Shown: piece by piece, positions 1 through 24,532 of the stretch | How the letters are laid out: every line of letters begins with the position of its first letter | How positions within the stretch are numbered: position 1 is the first letter of the stretch | Source of the DNA: Acanthamoeba lenticulata | Taxonomy: Eukaryota; Discosea; Longamoebia; Acanthamoebidae | Assembly (NCBI GenBank): GCA_002179805.1 | Contig: NAVB01000759.1 | Location: 1 to 42,790 of the forward strand | Direction of reading: 5' to 3' | Length of the DNA stretch: 42,790 nucleotides | Translations under genes and position numbers: made by a program | Notes under the pieces: model-generated | What the model was told of the DNA's origin: nothing | The model's input: the letters and a program-made list of their open reading frames with translations, nothing else | Database searches by the model: none

Positions 1-91
1 GAACGAACGAAGGAGAGAGAGAGAAAGAAGAAAAAAAAAACCAACAAACCAACAAACAAACAAACAGCGGAAGGAAAGGGAAGGAGAGTAC

Positions 92-13528
<13,437 letters not shown>

Positions 13529-13689
13529 CTCGCCTCTCGCGAGCGAGCAATCGCATAGGGCGCCGCAGCTGTGCGGCTAGAGTGATTTCCAAAGAGATAT
13601 GAGATGGGCGGCACGTCTGTTTTTCCCTCGCTTTTCCGCAACTACTTTCTATTTCTTCCATGACCGGCTCCCCACCGCCATTCTCACAA

Positions 13690-15234
13690 TCAGAGGGACG
13701 AGAGCCCAAGTGCCTCTCGAGCCGTGCGTAGAGGGTAGGCAAAGCCATCAGCCGCTCGCTGAGTCATGCCAAGGGCGCAGTTTACAGCACGCAGACCGGG
13801 CGCGCCCATCATGCTCAGGCCACAGAGGGACATGTAGGTGTGCAGCACGTCTGGCGGGTTATCAACACACTTGGCAAACCCACCTACGCACACCACGACG
13901 AGTCGTCAGTTATGCTACTGCAGGAGACATAGGAAAAGTACACGAACCAATGGGAGTCTGGCAACTCATGGTGAAGGCCTTGCTAAGGCCGTAGTCGGCC
14001 AGATGGAGCTTGTCGAGCATCTTGAGGGATGCCCCGATCCAGAAGGAGTAGCACGTGTCGGGGTCCTTGTTCACTCGGCCTGCACGAATCCCAATCAGGG
14101 TGGAGAGTGTATTAACACACGGCATGGAGCCAGCGATCGCTGAGAAAGCAGGCGGTGGCGGATAGCTACCCTGGAAGCCGGCGATCTGACGCTCAAGTAG
14201 CCAGCGGATGAGCCGGTCCTGGTGCGGCAGATGATCGAGGAAGCCCGTCAAGACTAGCGTCGCGATAGAGCAGTAGGTTGACCCGCCGTGCGCCTCCTGA
14301 TATGGGCCCTGGGCCATGGCATATTCGTACGTCTGCGAGGAGAGGATGTAGCGCACGGCCTTGGGCACGTCGAAGGACCACTCCTGCAGCATGTAGCAGA
14401 TAGCCGCAGCGCAGTAGATGAACCGCACGTCGCTCTCGCTACCACCCACGTTGGCGCTGAAGCTGCAACAATTACGCGCCCGCGGGCAAAACAAACAACC
14501 ACAGTGCGTGCATGTCATGTGGGGCCATGGGTTAGTTGCTGCGACTCTGAATAAAATTCACAGGGGCTGGAGAGCCCACCTGCCATCGGGCTGCTGGAGG
14601 TGCTTGATAGCCGAGAGAATAGCGGCGCGATCCAGGCGGGAGAAGTCATCTCCGAGCACGCGCAAGGTGCAGAGGGCGGTGTAGGTGGTGGCCAGATGCG
14701 CACAGTCAAGCTCATGTCGGCCATCGGCAGCGTCGTGGGACAGCCCCTCGTCCTTCTGTGTGCGCCCACGACTTGTGACAAGAGAAGGAGACGCATTTGG
14801 GGGTGGGTTTGGCACTTACCCCGCAGGCCTGCCACGGGAGGCCCAGGAATGGTGACCCACGAAAACCCCAACGGGGGACTGCATGCTCTTCGTTCTCGGC
14901 GTCCTCTGCAAGGCCCAATACAAGGTAAGCGTGCCTGCTAATTGGGGGGGGGACTAAGCCGCGTACGGGGAGGGCGAGGGATCTGCATAGCATAGAGCCA
15001 GTCTATGGCCGCGGCGCGCAGCTCAGGGCTCATAACTCGGCTCTCGTCTGCCGAGTCGAGGAGGGACAGCACATCGAGACTAGAAACAACAAAGTAGAGG
15101 ACAGTAACGCGCACGCTGTCCTGACCCTGATAGGGCCGAGGCAAGATATTAAGACAGCTCTTGAGGTATCTTTCCATGAGTTTCTGTTCAAAGCCTTCGC
15201 CAATGAGCTTCACCTCCCCAGACTGCCCCTCCAT
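13690..15234 (-). CDS. PGGT1B: Geranylgeranyltransferase type I beta subunit
   Basis: This is the catalytic beta chain that, with the farnesyltransferase alpha chain, attaches geranylgeranyl to CaaX proteins such as Rho and Rac in the cytosol. The ATG at 15234 begins MEGQSGEVKLIGEGFEQKL. About six exons splice to roughly 370 residues, close to the human 377. The order matches the family: VVSSLDVLSLLDSADESRV, then WGFRGSPFLGLPW, LRVLGDDFSRLDRAAILSA, ESDVRFIYCAAAICYMLQEW, EAHGGSTYCSIATLVLTG and NKDPDTCYSFWIGASLKML, which carries the Asp and Cys zinc ligands. DVLHTYMSLCGLSMM carries the His ligand. GFRGS and the NKDPDTCYSF form fit the type I enzyme better than farnesyltransferase or RabGGTase beta. 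The start lies only 47 bases below the helicase stop codon, so its promoter must be tiny or overlap that gene. Confidence 0.93.
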
Positions 15235-15281
15235 CTCGGTGCCGCAAGCAAAAGTTAATTAGTTTTTTTTGTATTTCCTTG

Positions 15282-16707
15282 TTATTTCTTGGTGGGCAAA
15301 GCAGAAACATCAGCCAGGCCCATCTTCTTCGCGATGGAGTGCAGGATGACCGGCGGGGTGGTGAACTTAAGGCCTTCCACGGCAAAGAGAGCGGCCTCGG
15401 CGACCACCCGATCCTTGTCCCAGTCCAGTAACTTCTTGTGGCTATTGTAAAAGCCCAACCACGATTGGTAGGCTTGCACGGCGCGGGACTTGAGCTCGCC
15501 TCGGCGGTTGACCGCGCGCTTCCATTCGGCCAGCATCGCGTCAGGCAAAGGCGTATCGCCTGCCCCCCCCCCCAAACCAACATACCCCGCGCGAGTGTGT
15601 GAGATAGAGGGTTGAGCAGTATCTGCACGTGCGTAAGAGGAACGAGCACACGGTACCGTGTGCGGCTTCAAGCGTGGTGGGGAGAATGGGAAGGTCGTGC
15701 AGCGTCTGCAGGAAGGACTCGTCGTGCGGGGCCAAGAGCAAGAGGCCATCGCCCTCCTTCCCGGCTCGCGCGGTGCGGCCCAAGCGGTGAATGTACTGCT
15801 CCCGGTCCGATGCACGCCCCACCTGCAGCACAAACGTCACGTCCTCGTAGTCCATTCCTGGCCGCCGGCTGTGTGAGCACACGCGCGTGGAAGGGCGGCT
15901 ATGATCATCACTCCCACTCCTTCACAACACGTACCACGAGCTGAAACGTCGGAGCTGAAGAGGATGACGTTGTCCTTCTTCCTAAAGTCATCCGAGGTGG
16001 CCGTTCGCTTCTCCTGGTATAGTCCCCCCCCCCGCCCAATCGTGGTTGAGCACCAAGACCGAGCAAAAACGAAGCTAGATACGCTTGTTTCTCCGCGCGT
16101 TGAGCTGCAGAGGGCTGATACGAACCTGCGCGCGGCGGGAGTGCATCTCCATGGTGGTGATGTGGAAGATCTGCGTGAAGAGCATGCTCATGAACTGCGT
16201 CAACCGCGCCGTGGCGAAGAACACCAGTATCTGTGGTCCCAGCCCCGTGTCCCCCCCCCCAAGCGGTCAGATGCGTGAATAAATGGGGAGGGTTGGGGGG
16301 GGGGAACACATCGGAGAGGAGCGCGCACGGGCACACGGGTACCTTGTACCGTGGGCGAGCGGTGGTGTGGTGCAGCAGAATAGAGTAGATTGCACTCACT
16401 GTGCTCCTGTTGTTTACCGTTGGAAAAGCAGGCCACGGACACCTCATGAGGTCTTTACTGTAACGATGTACCGATGGCGAGATTGACGAATAGTAAAAAA
16501 CAACAAACAAAAAGGGGGAGGGGGCGCACTCGAGAGGCAAGATCAAGTAGTGCTGCGTGGCATTGACGTTGGTGAGGGGATCGCTCTTGCCCACGGAGTC
16601 GATCACCTCGTAGTCCTCCCGCAGAAGCCCTGCCTATGCACGTGGCGGAGGAAGAGGAGGAGGATGAGAAGGAGGATCACGGGGAATGCCCATCTCTTCG
16701 TTGGTAG

Positions 16708-16738
<31 letters not shown>

Positions 16739-17992
16739 CCGCCACACAACAGGCAGACGACGTACGATGGGAATTGTCGACGGGATGGTGGCGGAGAAGA
16801 GCAACGTTTGTCGCTGCGAGGTCGGCGGAAGGAACGTCAGAATCTCCTCCAGCTCTTGCTTGAATGTGGTCTGCATCAGCGTGTCGGCTGTTGTGCCGAT
16901 AGGAGCGACGTTGCTGGTGAGCTCATGCATAAGAATGGCTGGCCGCGTAGAGAGAAGGAAGAGGGAAGGCGCCAAGCCACGGCGGGTTTGGGGGGAGGGG
17001 GTTTACCTTCATCGAGGATGAACATGCGAAGGTCAGCGAGGCGCGTGCTCAGCATGGCGTCCTTCTTAAGGTGGTCGAGAAGACGCCCTACCGTGCACAC
17101 CTGCCAGACGCCGTGGCGCGCATCATCGCGACAAGGTCAGGCACGGGCCCGGGATGGGGAGAGATCTAGAGCCGCAAGCGGTACGAGGACGTGAATGGCG
17201 GGAGCCTCTTGCATTTCCTGTCTCTCGGCAATGAAGTCACGGCCGCCCATGACGCAGCCCACCTTGATGTCGCCTCGAGGACCGCCGGCCAACATCCAGG
17301 CCTCCTTCACGATCTGCATCGCTGAGCAACGTCACCGCCAGTGTCAGCAGCAAGCAAGGGGCTCATGCGGCACGATCGATGAGGAGAGCAAACCACATAA
17401 TAAAGCTTACCCAGTTCGCGTGTGGGCGAGATAATCAGGACGCTGATGGCTCGCTGCGCGGGATCCACCTCGCCGTGGCGTCGCAGAAGCTCGACGGCTG
17501 GGATCAGGAAAGCGAGCGTCTTGCCCGTGCCTGTCTTGCCTGCCACCAGCCCATCTTTTCCTGCTCATTGTAATGGCGCTGGGTCGTCAGTAGAACCACC
17601 CCAGCACGAGTGGTCTCAGCCCAGTGGGTGAGGTGAAGCGGCACCTTGGCGCAGTAGAACAGGTAAGGCAGCGCGTTGGACGCGCGTCATGTGTGAGAAC
17701 CCCGCCTCCTGTAGCCACAGCCGTGAGCCATTTCCGTAGTAAACATGGTAGGCGGATCACGTACGTGCAAATGTCGCAGGGTCAGAGGACCGATGCCCAA
17801 CCCCTCGTCGTCGAAGCGTGTATCGGTGAGGAAGGCGTCTGCCGTGCTCTCTAGGTTGGGGTCCTCCTCTGGATTTGTCCGCGGTTTCTTCTGCGTTGCT
17901 GCGAGTTCTGCCCCATTGAGGTGGTTTGTATCCTCGTCTTGAGAAGAGGGCCGCTTGCCGAGGACACTCGCCACGGCCTCGCTTGCTTCCAT
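15282..17992 (-). CDS. DEAD-box ATP-dependent RNA helicase, MSS116/RH26-like
   Basis: An ATP-driven RNA unwinding enzyme. The ATG at 17992 opens a Lys/Arg- and acid-rich leader containing [12 protein letters not shown]. Helicase motifs follow in order: Q-motif [17 protein letters not shown] (near 17690), motif [10 protein letters not shown] (17535), Ia SPTRELG (17420), [13 protein letters not shown] (17240), Ib-like [10 protein letters not shown] (17090, TVGR in place of TPGR), II DEAD (split by the 16888-17006 intron), III SAT (16805), V near [14 protein letters not shown] (15950-15850) and [14 protein letters not shown] (15790). After the core, [18 protein letters not shown] and [15 protein letters not shown] resemble the C-terminal extension of yeast Mss116 and plant RH26/RH31, where it aids RNA bending. 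Location is not clear: the leader could be mitochondrial or nuclear. Confidence 0.9.
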
Positions 17993-18112
17993 CTGTTATG
18001 TGCAAATAATCGATTTTATCTGTTTGTTTTTTGTTTTTTCCACCTTCAGAAAAGAAGAAGAAATGGTATCATTACTTTTTTTAATTAATTTTTATCATCC
18101 GCGCACGCAGCA
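17993..18112. promoter_or_regulatory. 120-base AT-rich divergent promoter (helicase / amine oxidase)
   Basis: The start codons of the minus-strand helicase (17992) and the plus-strand amine oxidase (18113) are only 120 bases apart. The gap has T-rich runs and a TTAATTAATT stretch near 18080, in contrast to the GC-rich coding flanks. Both promoters and 5' UTRs must fit here. I see no canonical TATAAA box. Confidence 0.6.
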
Positions 18113-20644
18113 ATGGAGGCGCCAGATTATGACGTAGTTGTGGTCGGTGGCGGTCTTGCTGGACTGCGTGCCACTCAGCTGCTCGTGCAGCAGGGTCTTG
18201 CCGTTCTATGCCTGGAGGCCAATACGGTAGCGTACTTCAACCAGTCCACAAAGAACTTTGGCAGGGGAGGCTCATGATGCGTGCCGGCTCACCTTCAAGG
18301 TTGTCGGAGGTCGCACACAAAGTGTGGAGAGGGAGGGATATCGCTGGGACGTCGGTGGCCAGTGGCTCGGCCCGACGCAGACGCGCATGCTCAGTCTCTG
18401 TGCTGAGATGGGCATCACCACCTTCCCTCAGTACACACAAGGTATGTTTGCCTCTCTGCTGGCATGCTGCGCACGCTCTGATCACGCCACCACTACACCA
18501 GGCAAGAAGTGGATGGACGTGCTGGGCACAAGGAAGACCTACAGCGGCACCATTCCGCCGCTCAGCATCGCGTCCCTCATCGACATTCAGCTTGCCATCT
18601 GGCGAATCGACGCCCTCGCCCGAACCGTGCCCAAGGGCCGGTACACGCGCTCGAGATGATGACGATGATGATGATGTGATGTGTTTGTTCCGGGGACTGA
18701 CATCTGACCTTCGTCCCCTCCCAAGGCCCCAGGACTGTCCGAACGCGAAGAAGTGGGACAGCATGACCGTGGAGACGTGGAAGCAGCAGCACCTGCGAAC
18801 CGACGGTGGTAAGGCCATGTGGGACATCGGCGTCCGGTTCGTGATGATGACCAATCGAGTTGATGCCTTACCCCTCAATCATGCGGCTGTGATGTAACCG
18901 TCACCAACACCCACCAGGGCCGTGTACTCGTCGGATCCGGCAGAGCTCTCCTTCCTCTTCTTCCTTCACTACATCCAGTTCGCTCCCCCTCCCCCTCTCT
19001 CTCTCTCTCTCTTTCTTTCCCCACCACTTATGGCGGATGACCTTTTCTTTTTGGCGGAGCGCTCATCTGACACTTATATGCAGCTGTGCGGGCGGCTACA
19101 TGGCGCTGCTGGACACGACCGGCGGGGCGCAGGAGACTCGCATCCGAGGCTCCGCCCATGGCGTCTCCCTCAAGATCGCTGAGCAGCTCGGTACCAACAT
19201 AGTAACATGTTATTCACCACACTCCACGTGGACGAGTGAGGCTCATTATGCGCGAGATGGCTTGGGGGGGGGGGTGCTGGTGATGATGCATCACCCGCAA
19301 TGCAGGGGACCATGTCCGCGTAAATAGCCCGGTCACGAGGATTGAGCAGACATCGTCATCCGTGACTGTCACGATTCGTGATGGCTCGTCGTTCACCTGC
19401 CACCGTGTCATGTATGCCGTCTTTCCACCCCTCTCTCTTCCCTTCTCCTCACTCCATCCTGGGATCTGAACTTCATGCTTTTGGCTCACCCGTTCTCTTC
19501 TTTTTGGGATTTTTGTGCAGAGTTACGGTACCTCCGCTGTTGACCAATCGGATCGAGTTCGCGCCGGAGCTGCCCACGCGGAGGCGCCACTTGGCCCAGC
19601 GCATGCCCATGGGCCAGGTCATCAAGGTGCCTCCCCCTTCGCATCACACACGCGCGCGCGTGCGGAAACTAGCGCCCTTGCGCCGAGGAGCGCTCAGTGC
19701 TTTGTACAATGTGCGGGGTGCGCAGTGCCTCGTGTTCTACGAGCGGCCCTTTTGGCGTGAAAATGGATTTGCGGGCGAGGTGGCGACCGATCGTGAGGGC
19801 GTCTCGATCAGCTTTGACGCCAGCATCCCCGACATCGACCAACACGCACTTGTGGCCTTCTTCGACGGCAATCCGGCTCGTCAGTGGAGCGAAAAGTCCA
19901 GCGATGAGCGGAAAGCCGAGGTCGTGAGCACGTTCGTCCGTTTCTTTGGTGAGGAGGCGGCTCACCCGATCGACTACTTGGAGAAGGACTGGTGTTCCGA
20001 TGTACGTACGATTTGGGTGTCTGGTGCGAGCCCGGCCTCACATCCCGCTCCTCCATGCTCGCTCCAGCCGTGGGCGCAAGGTGGCTACACGGGCTTGATG
20101 AACCCCGGCTTGCTGACGACCTGTGGCGAGACGCTCCTGGCGCCCTGTGGCCGTATCCATTGGGCGGGCACCGAAACCGCTTGTACGTAGCGCCGGTGAC
20201 ACCCGATCATCATCGCCCCCTTCCGTTCCGCAGCTGGCGACCAACCCGCAGCGGAGGTTTTTGCCAATAACTGCTATTTATAAACCATCGATGATGTCCT
20301 GCGCAGCCGAATGGCCCGGCTACATGGAAGGCGCTGTTCAATCAGCCGAGCGAGTGACGAACGAGGTGTTTTTGGCCCTCGCCGGTACCGATTCTCGAGA
20401 GCGCCAGAGCTGATTTTTTGATGGCGCCAGGAGCGCCTCCTGACTGAAGTGCGTTGGCGAACACACAGGTCACTCGGCCGAGTACCCGCCGCCGGCCACG
20501 ACAACACCGTCGCAGCGAGGTGGCTTTCCGATCGGGAAGACCGCTCTCCTGGTGGCTGGGCTGGGCCTCGGGGCGGGCCTCGTATGGGCCTGGGACCACA
20601 AGCTTACGGTAATCAAGAACATTGTCGCTTTCTTTGTTGCCTAA
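18113..20644 (+). CDS. Monoamine-oxidase-like flavin amine oxidase with C-terminal membrane anchor
   Basis: A FAD enzyme that would oxidise amines to aldehydes with release of ammonia and peroxide. The ATG at 18113 is followed by YDVVVVGGGLAGLRATQLL, the dinucleotide-binding fold, and VVGGRTQSVEREGYRWDVGG after the first intron. Later exons give MPMGQVIK (the flavin-facing lysine of MAO), CLVFYERPFWRENGF, LEKDWCSD, PWAQGGYTGLMNPG, GRIHWAGTETA and EWPGYMEGAVQSAERV. Both tyrosines of the MAO aromatic cage are kept (GGYTG and PGYMEG). The cysteine that links FAD covalently in animal MAO is glycine here (GGCYT in MAO, GGYT here), so FAD is probably non-covalent. The last exon encodes a hydrophobic segment, ALLVAGLGLGAGLVWAW, and a short tail, as in MAO anchored to the mitochondrial outer membrane. 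About ten exons. Confidence 0.88.
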
Positions 20645-20691
20645 CGCTGCACAGAAGCGGCGCGTCGGGGTTAACGGACTGGGAAATTATA

Positions 20692-20697
20692 AATAAA
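20692..20697 (+). terminator. Likely polyadenylation signal AATAAA of the amine oxidase gene
   Basis: AATAAA lies 48 bases after the stop codon at 20644 in an AT-rich patch (AAATTATAAATAAATAT). No termination element can be shown from sequence alone. Confidence 0.5.
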
Positions 20698-20831
20698 TAT
20701 CCAACTTTGCGCCAATGAGGCGCTGTTTTACCCTGCAACCAACCAATTGGCCATTGGGAAGAGGCCACAGTTCCCCGGTGGAGGAGAGCAACGGGAGCTC
20801 GGGCGTGCCTTTCAACAACCAAAGTAGAACC

Positions 20832-20838
20832 TATAAAA
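20832..20838 (+). promoter_or_regulatory. TATA box (TATAAAA) of the secreted-protein gene
   Basis: TATAAAAG lies 78 bases upstream of the ATG at 20910. That spacing allows transcription to start about 30 bases downstream, leaving a short 5' UTR. It is the clearest TATA element in the window and fits a strongly transcribed gene. Confidence 0.7.
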
Positions 20839-20909
20839 GTCGTTGGCCGCTGTCTGTCGTCCATTCCACCAACCTCACACCCTCCGCGCACCACCTTCTT
20901 GCCCCGAAG

Positions 20910-21503
20910 ATGCACCGGTTTGTCCTCTTCGCCGCCCTCGTCGCGCTGGCCTGCTTCTTGCTCGCCACCCCCGCTGCCGCCACCGGCGGTAAGCTGGCCG
21001 AAGAGATTGAGAACGCCCTGCCGGCCAAGTATGGCCAGCTGAAGGCTCAGGTGGCCGCTCTTCAGGCCAACCTGACTGCTCAAATTCAGGCCGTGCAGTC
21101 CACTCTCGCTGCTGTGGCCACCAACGTCAAGTACATCAAGTCGCTGCAGGACCTCGGGAACCTGCCGGAGGCTTCGACTTGCACCACCCTGGACTGCGTG
21201 CGCACGCCTATCAACCAGCTTGATAACTTGATCATGCAGCTCTACGCCACTCGCCTGTCCTTCGCTGTCCAGGCCGGCTTTATCAAGTACCAGGCTGGTC
21301 AGGACGTCCTTGACCCGAGCCGTGAGGCCACCGTCATCGCCGGCGCTAAGGCGAACGCCATCGCCAATGGCCTTCCCGACTACGTGGGCTCTGTGCTGTA
21401 TGGCAACTACTGCATGCTCTATGTCTCCAAGCGTCTGGAGGTGGAGATCCTCAACGCTGCCTACAACGCGAGCCTTCCTCTTCCTACTCAGCACGCTGAC
21501 TAA
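20910..21503 (+). CDS. Secreted or lumenal protein of unknown function, single exon, 197 residues
   Basis: I do not recognise this protein. It starts MHRFVLFAALVALACFLLAT, a textbook signal peptide, with likely cleavage after the following PAAA. The mature part is mostly helical: a coiled-coil-like stretch around QVAALQANLTAQIQAVQSTL, a Cys-containing loop TCTTLDCVRTP, then DQ/GAKANAIANGLPDYVG and CMLYVSKRLEVEILNAAY. Two possible N-glycosylation sites are NLT and NAS. No transmembrane segment or GPI signal is evident, so it is probably exported or kept in an endolysosomal compartment. Unlike its neighbours it has no intron, and nearly all codons end in C or G. With the TATA box this suggests high expression. 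The frame is open upstream to 20715, but the TATA position and signal peptide select 20910. Confidence 0.85.
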   Translation: MHRFVLFAALVALACFLLATPAAATGGKLAEEIENALPAKYGQLKAQVAALQANLTAQIQAVQSTLAAVATNVKYIKSLQDLGNLPEASTCTTLDCVRTPINQLDNLIMQLYATRLSFAVQAGFIKYQAGQDVLDPSREATVIAGAKANAIANGLPDYVGSVLYGNYCMLYVSKRLEVEILNAAYNASLPLPTQHAD

Positions 21504-21613
21504 CGGCCTCTTGTCCTTGCTGGTTGACCCAACTTCTCGGAGCCTCGGGCTTTTTCGACTAAAGGAAATTATGTAAACAAACATTTTTTGCTCTGGTGCC
21601 GAAGAAATGTAAA

Positions 21614-21619
21614 AATAAA
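21614..21619 (+). terminator. Likely polyadenylation signal AATAAA of the secreted-protein gene
   Basis: AATAAA in AAAAATAAATTT lies 111 bases after the stop codon at 21503 and before the next plus-strand start at 21725. Confidence 0.5.
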
Positions 21620-21724
21620 TTTGACATAAAACAACAAGAGCACATGATGGCGGACAGATTGCCTGGGGGCAGGAGTGGATCACGCTGGCGATGGTAGTAG
21701 CCTTTATCCGCCTCTGTCACATGC

Positions 21725-24497
21725 ATGCAATTGACTGGGGGCGAGCGTGGTGGGAAAAGGGTGGCCCCGGGTGCGGCCGTGGAGGTCCGGTCGTCAACGA
21801 CGAACACGTTGGAGTTGGTGCCCACGGCGATTGCGCTCACGGCACACAACGTTCGTGTGACTTCCCTATCCCCTTCCCCACTTGGTGCCCTCTTTCTCGC
21901 ACGCACGCAAGGGCGGTTGGGGCTGAGACGCGCGGGCTGCGCAGGAAATGAACTACGCCGCGTGGGCGGTATCGGGAGTGAAGGACGGGAGCAGCGTCGC
22001 GACCGTGTCAGTGGTCGACCTGCAAAGCTTCAACGTACGTTCGTTGGGGTGTGCACAAGCCTTTGATTCTGGCAGCGAGCCTGTTGTCTCTTGTGGCCTG
22101 CTGTCGCGGGCGGACACTACACTGAGGTGTTTGGGGGGGGGGTCGTGCCACAGGTGATCCGCACGTTGAGCTTCGAGGGACCCGTGTGGGACATTGCCTG
22201 GCGTGACTCGTTCCTTATCTGCGCCTCGTCTCACGTGCGTTCGCTGCCCCCCTCTTGCACATGCGCCTAAGTGTGTGTGTGCGTATGTATGGTGTGTGTG
22301 TGTGATGTCAGTGTGTGCGTGTCTAACCGTAGCGCGGGAGTTGCTAACTGGGCGGCGCGTGGGCGGGCGAGCAGGGCAAGATCAGTATGAGCATCCTGGG
22401 CACCGAGAACTCGCTTCCGCCACAGGAGCTCACCTGCCGGGCCATCCACGTACGCTTCTCTCCCCCCCCCCCACACATTCCCCGCGTGCGGTTGTTCTTA
22501 ACCCCCTCCTCCCTGGCGGACATGGTTGGTTGGTTGGTGGGCGGGCCAACTTTGGGGACGGCAGGACGACGAGTACGAGATGGAGCTGCTGTCGGAGGGC
22601 CGCGTGTGGGTTGGGGACGAGGCCACACGCGTGCGGCAGGTCGCGTTGCACCCGCGGCCGAGCGAGAACCCGATGCTCCTGAGCGCCCAGGGTTCGGCGG
22701 TCTACTTGTGGGACTTTACGCACGTGGAGGCCCCGCTCCTCGCCAAACGAGTTCGCCTCCCCCCCTTCGCGTTCCTTCGTCCCTCTCCTGTCCCCCTTTG
22801 CGCTTGTGTGCTTGCTCTTCTTGTTGTTGTTGTTATTATCTCCCGCCACCATGGCCAACGCCGCATTGGTGGGGGACGGGGGTTGGTGGGGGTGATTGGG
22901 TGGGTGGGTGGCCGCAGGTGTCCAAGGACCTGGTGCTCGGGGCTGCCTGGGATCCCCACAGCGACCGGGCCTTCTGCATCGCCGGTCAGCGGTACACCCC
23001 TCCCTCCCCCTTATCCTTATTTAAAGGCCTCCTTCCCTCCCTCTCTCCCTCCGCCCATCCCGGGCCCGCCATTCTATGGATCTATTTCACTTCTTTTTTC
23101 AATCTTGCAACATCATGATGCCCGAACCCACACGCACGTGCACATGCACACGTGGGGCGGGAGCAGGGGCAGCATCAAGGTGTTCGACGCACGAAGCGGG
23201 GCGGCCAGCTACGGGTGCGTGTGGCTGCGGAAGCAGGCGCACATGGCGCCCATCCGCGCCATCAAGTGGAGCCCGTTCGTGCCCCACTGGATCGCCACCG
23301 GCGGTACGTGCATAAATACACCGGCCTTTCACATGATACTATTTTCATTGAACTTATTACCCAATATCCACTCCTCTCACCTCCACAACCCCCCCCCATC
23401 CCATCCCCTCCCCTCCCCGTGGGTGGTGGCGATGTGTTGCGTTGCGCGGCATTGCTTGTCTGCGTGGCGACGACGCGGGCCTGAGCAGGGGAGGACGGCT
23501 TGGTGCAGGTGCGTCCTTGATACTCCTCCTCCTCCTCCTCCTCCGCCTGTTGGTGTGTGCGTGTGTGTGCGTGTGTGTGTCTTGCGCCTGCTGCCGTAAG
23601 TTGGGAGCTCGAAAACCTGAAAGTGGGACTGTTGCTCCTTCGCGGCGGTTGTGGGGTGCGCTTGGATGCGGGGGATGCGCAGCTGTGGGACCTGCGATTC
23701 GGCGGGAGGCCCGTGAGCACGGTGCGCGGCCACACGGGGCCTGTCAACTCGCTTGACTGGAGCGCGACGCACGCGGATCTTCTCGTGTCGGGCGGATCCG
23801 ATCGAAGCCTCCGCGCGTGCTCCTTCTCCCTCGACAACCTGGACCTTCTGGGGTCGGTCTCGTGCAGCACGCTCCCCGACCACGTCACGCACGGTCCGTA
23901 ACCACCACTCACGCGTGTGTGTGTGTGCGTCGGTAGTGATGCTGACCCCAATTGGTGATGGGTGGGTGATGGTGGGTGATGGTGGTGTGTACCAAACCAA
24001 ACAAAACCAGTGGGCTGTCCGGGGTCCACGCGCGACCGATGCGTAGCGGCCACAGCCAATGGCGGCCTCCACACAGCACGCTTCACGCCGGCCTTCTTCG
24101 AGCCCCTCGTGCAGCAGCTCTCCCAGTCCGCCCCTCTCCCTCCCCTCCTTCCTTCCCTCCATCGGTCCTCCTGAACGAAACAGGAAACAACCTCCAGGTT
24201 CGGGGCAGACGAGGCTCATGCGGATGAGCGAAGGCTGGAGCGGCTCGTATACGATCGGGAGCTCGATGGGGCATTCAAGCTCGGCCTGCAGCTGGTGGAT
24301 AAATACCACATGCTCAAGAAGTGCCTCGACCCCCCCCCAATCCCCTTCCTTCCTCTGCAGAGCAGTTGACGCAAACCAATCGGGCCCAGATACGATGCAG
24401 AACAGCTGAACGAAGTCGTCCGCTTGTGCTCGCCCGTCACCCCATCGGACCCGAAGCAATGGAGCGCAGCCCAGATGCCTCCGCCCAAGCAGGCCTT
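21725..24497 (+). CDS. WD40-repeat protein (N-terminal beta-propeller part)
   Basis: The ATG at 21725 opens a 42-codon exon (21725-21850) joined in phase 0 to one at 21945. At least five WD-like blades can be read across about ten exons: VWDIAWRDSFLICASSHG, VRQVALHP with SAQGSAVYLWDF, LGAAWDPHSDRAFCIAG with GSIKVFDARSG, IRAIKWSPFVPHWIATGGED with LWDLRFGG, and TVRGHTGPVNSLDWSATH with LLVSGGSDRSL. The GHxxPVNxLxW and LWDLR motifs are typical of propeller scaffolds. The layout is reminiscent of EIPR1/TSSC1, but I cannot assign an orthologue. After the propeller, charged helices follow (ADERRLERLVYDRELDGAF, LQLVDKYHMLKKC, EQLNEVVRLCSPVTPSDPKQW). It probably continues into the helical exons at 24533-26184. 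The exact end of this part is uncertain. Confidence 0.75.
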
Positions 24498-24532
24498 CCG
24501 AGTGCGTTGTGTTTTGAGAGGGGGGGGGGCGC

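Noticed and set aside
13690..15234. Farnesyltransferase or Rab geranylgeranyltransferase beta subunit
   Set aside because: GFRGSPFLGLP and the NKDPDTCYSFW form follow the type I geranylgeranyltransferase beta chain more closely.
16888..17006. Apparent loss of the DEAD motif (reads DEAI in one spliced form)
   Set aside because: The acceptor at 16887 restores DEADTLMQ in frame and is followed by conserved helicase sequence.
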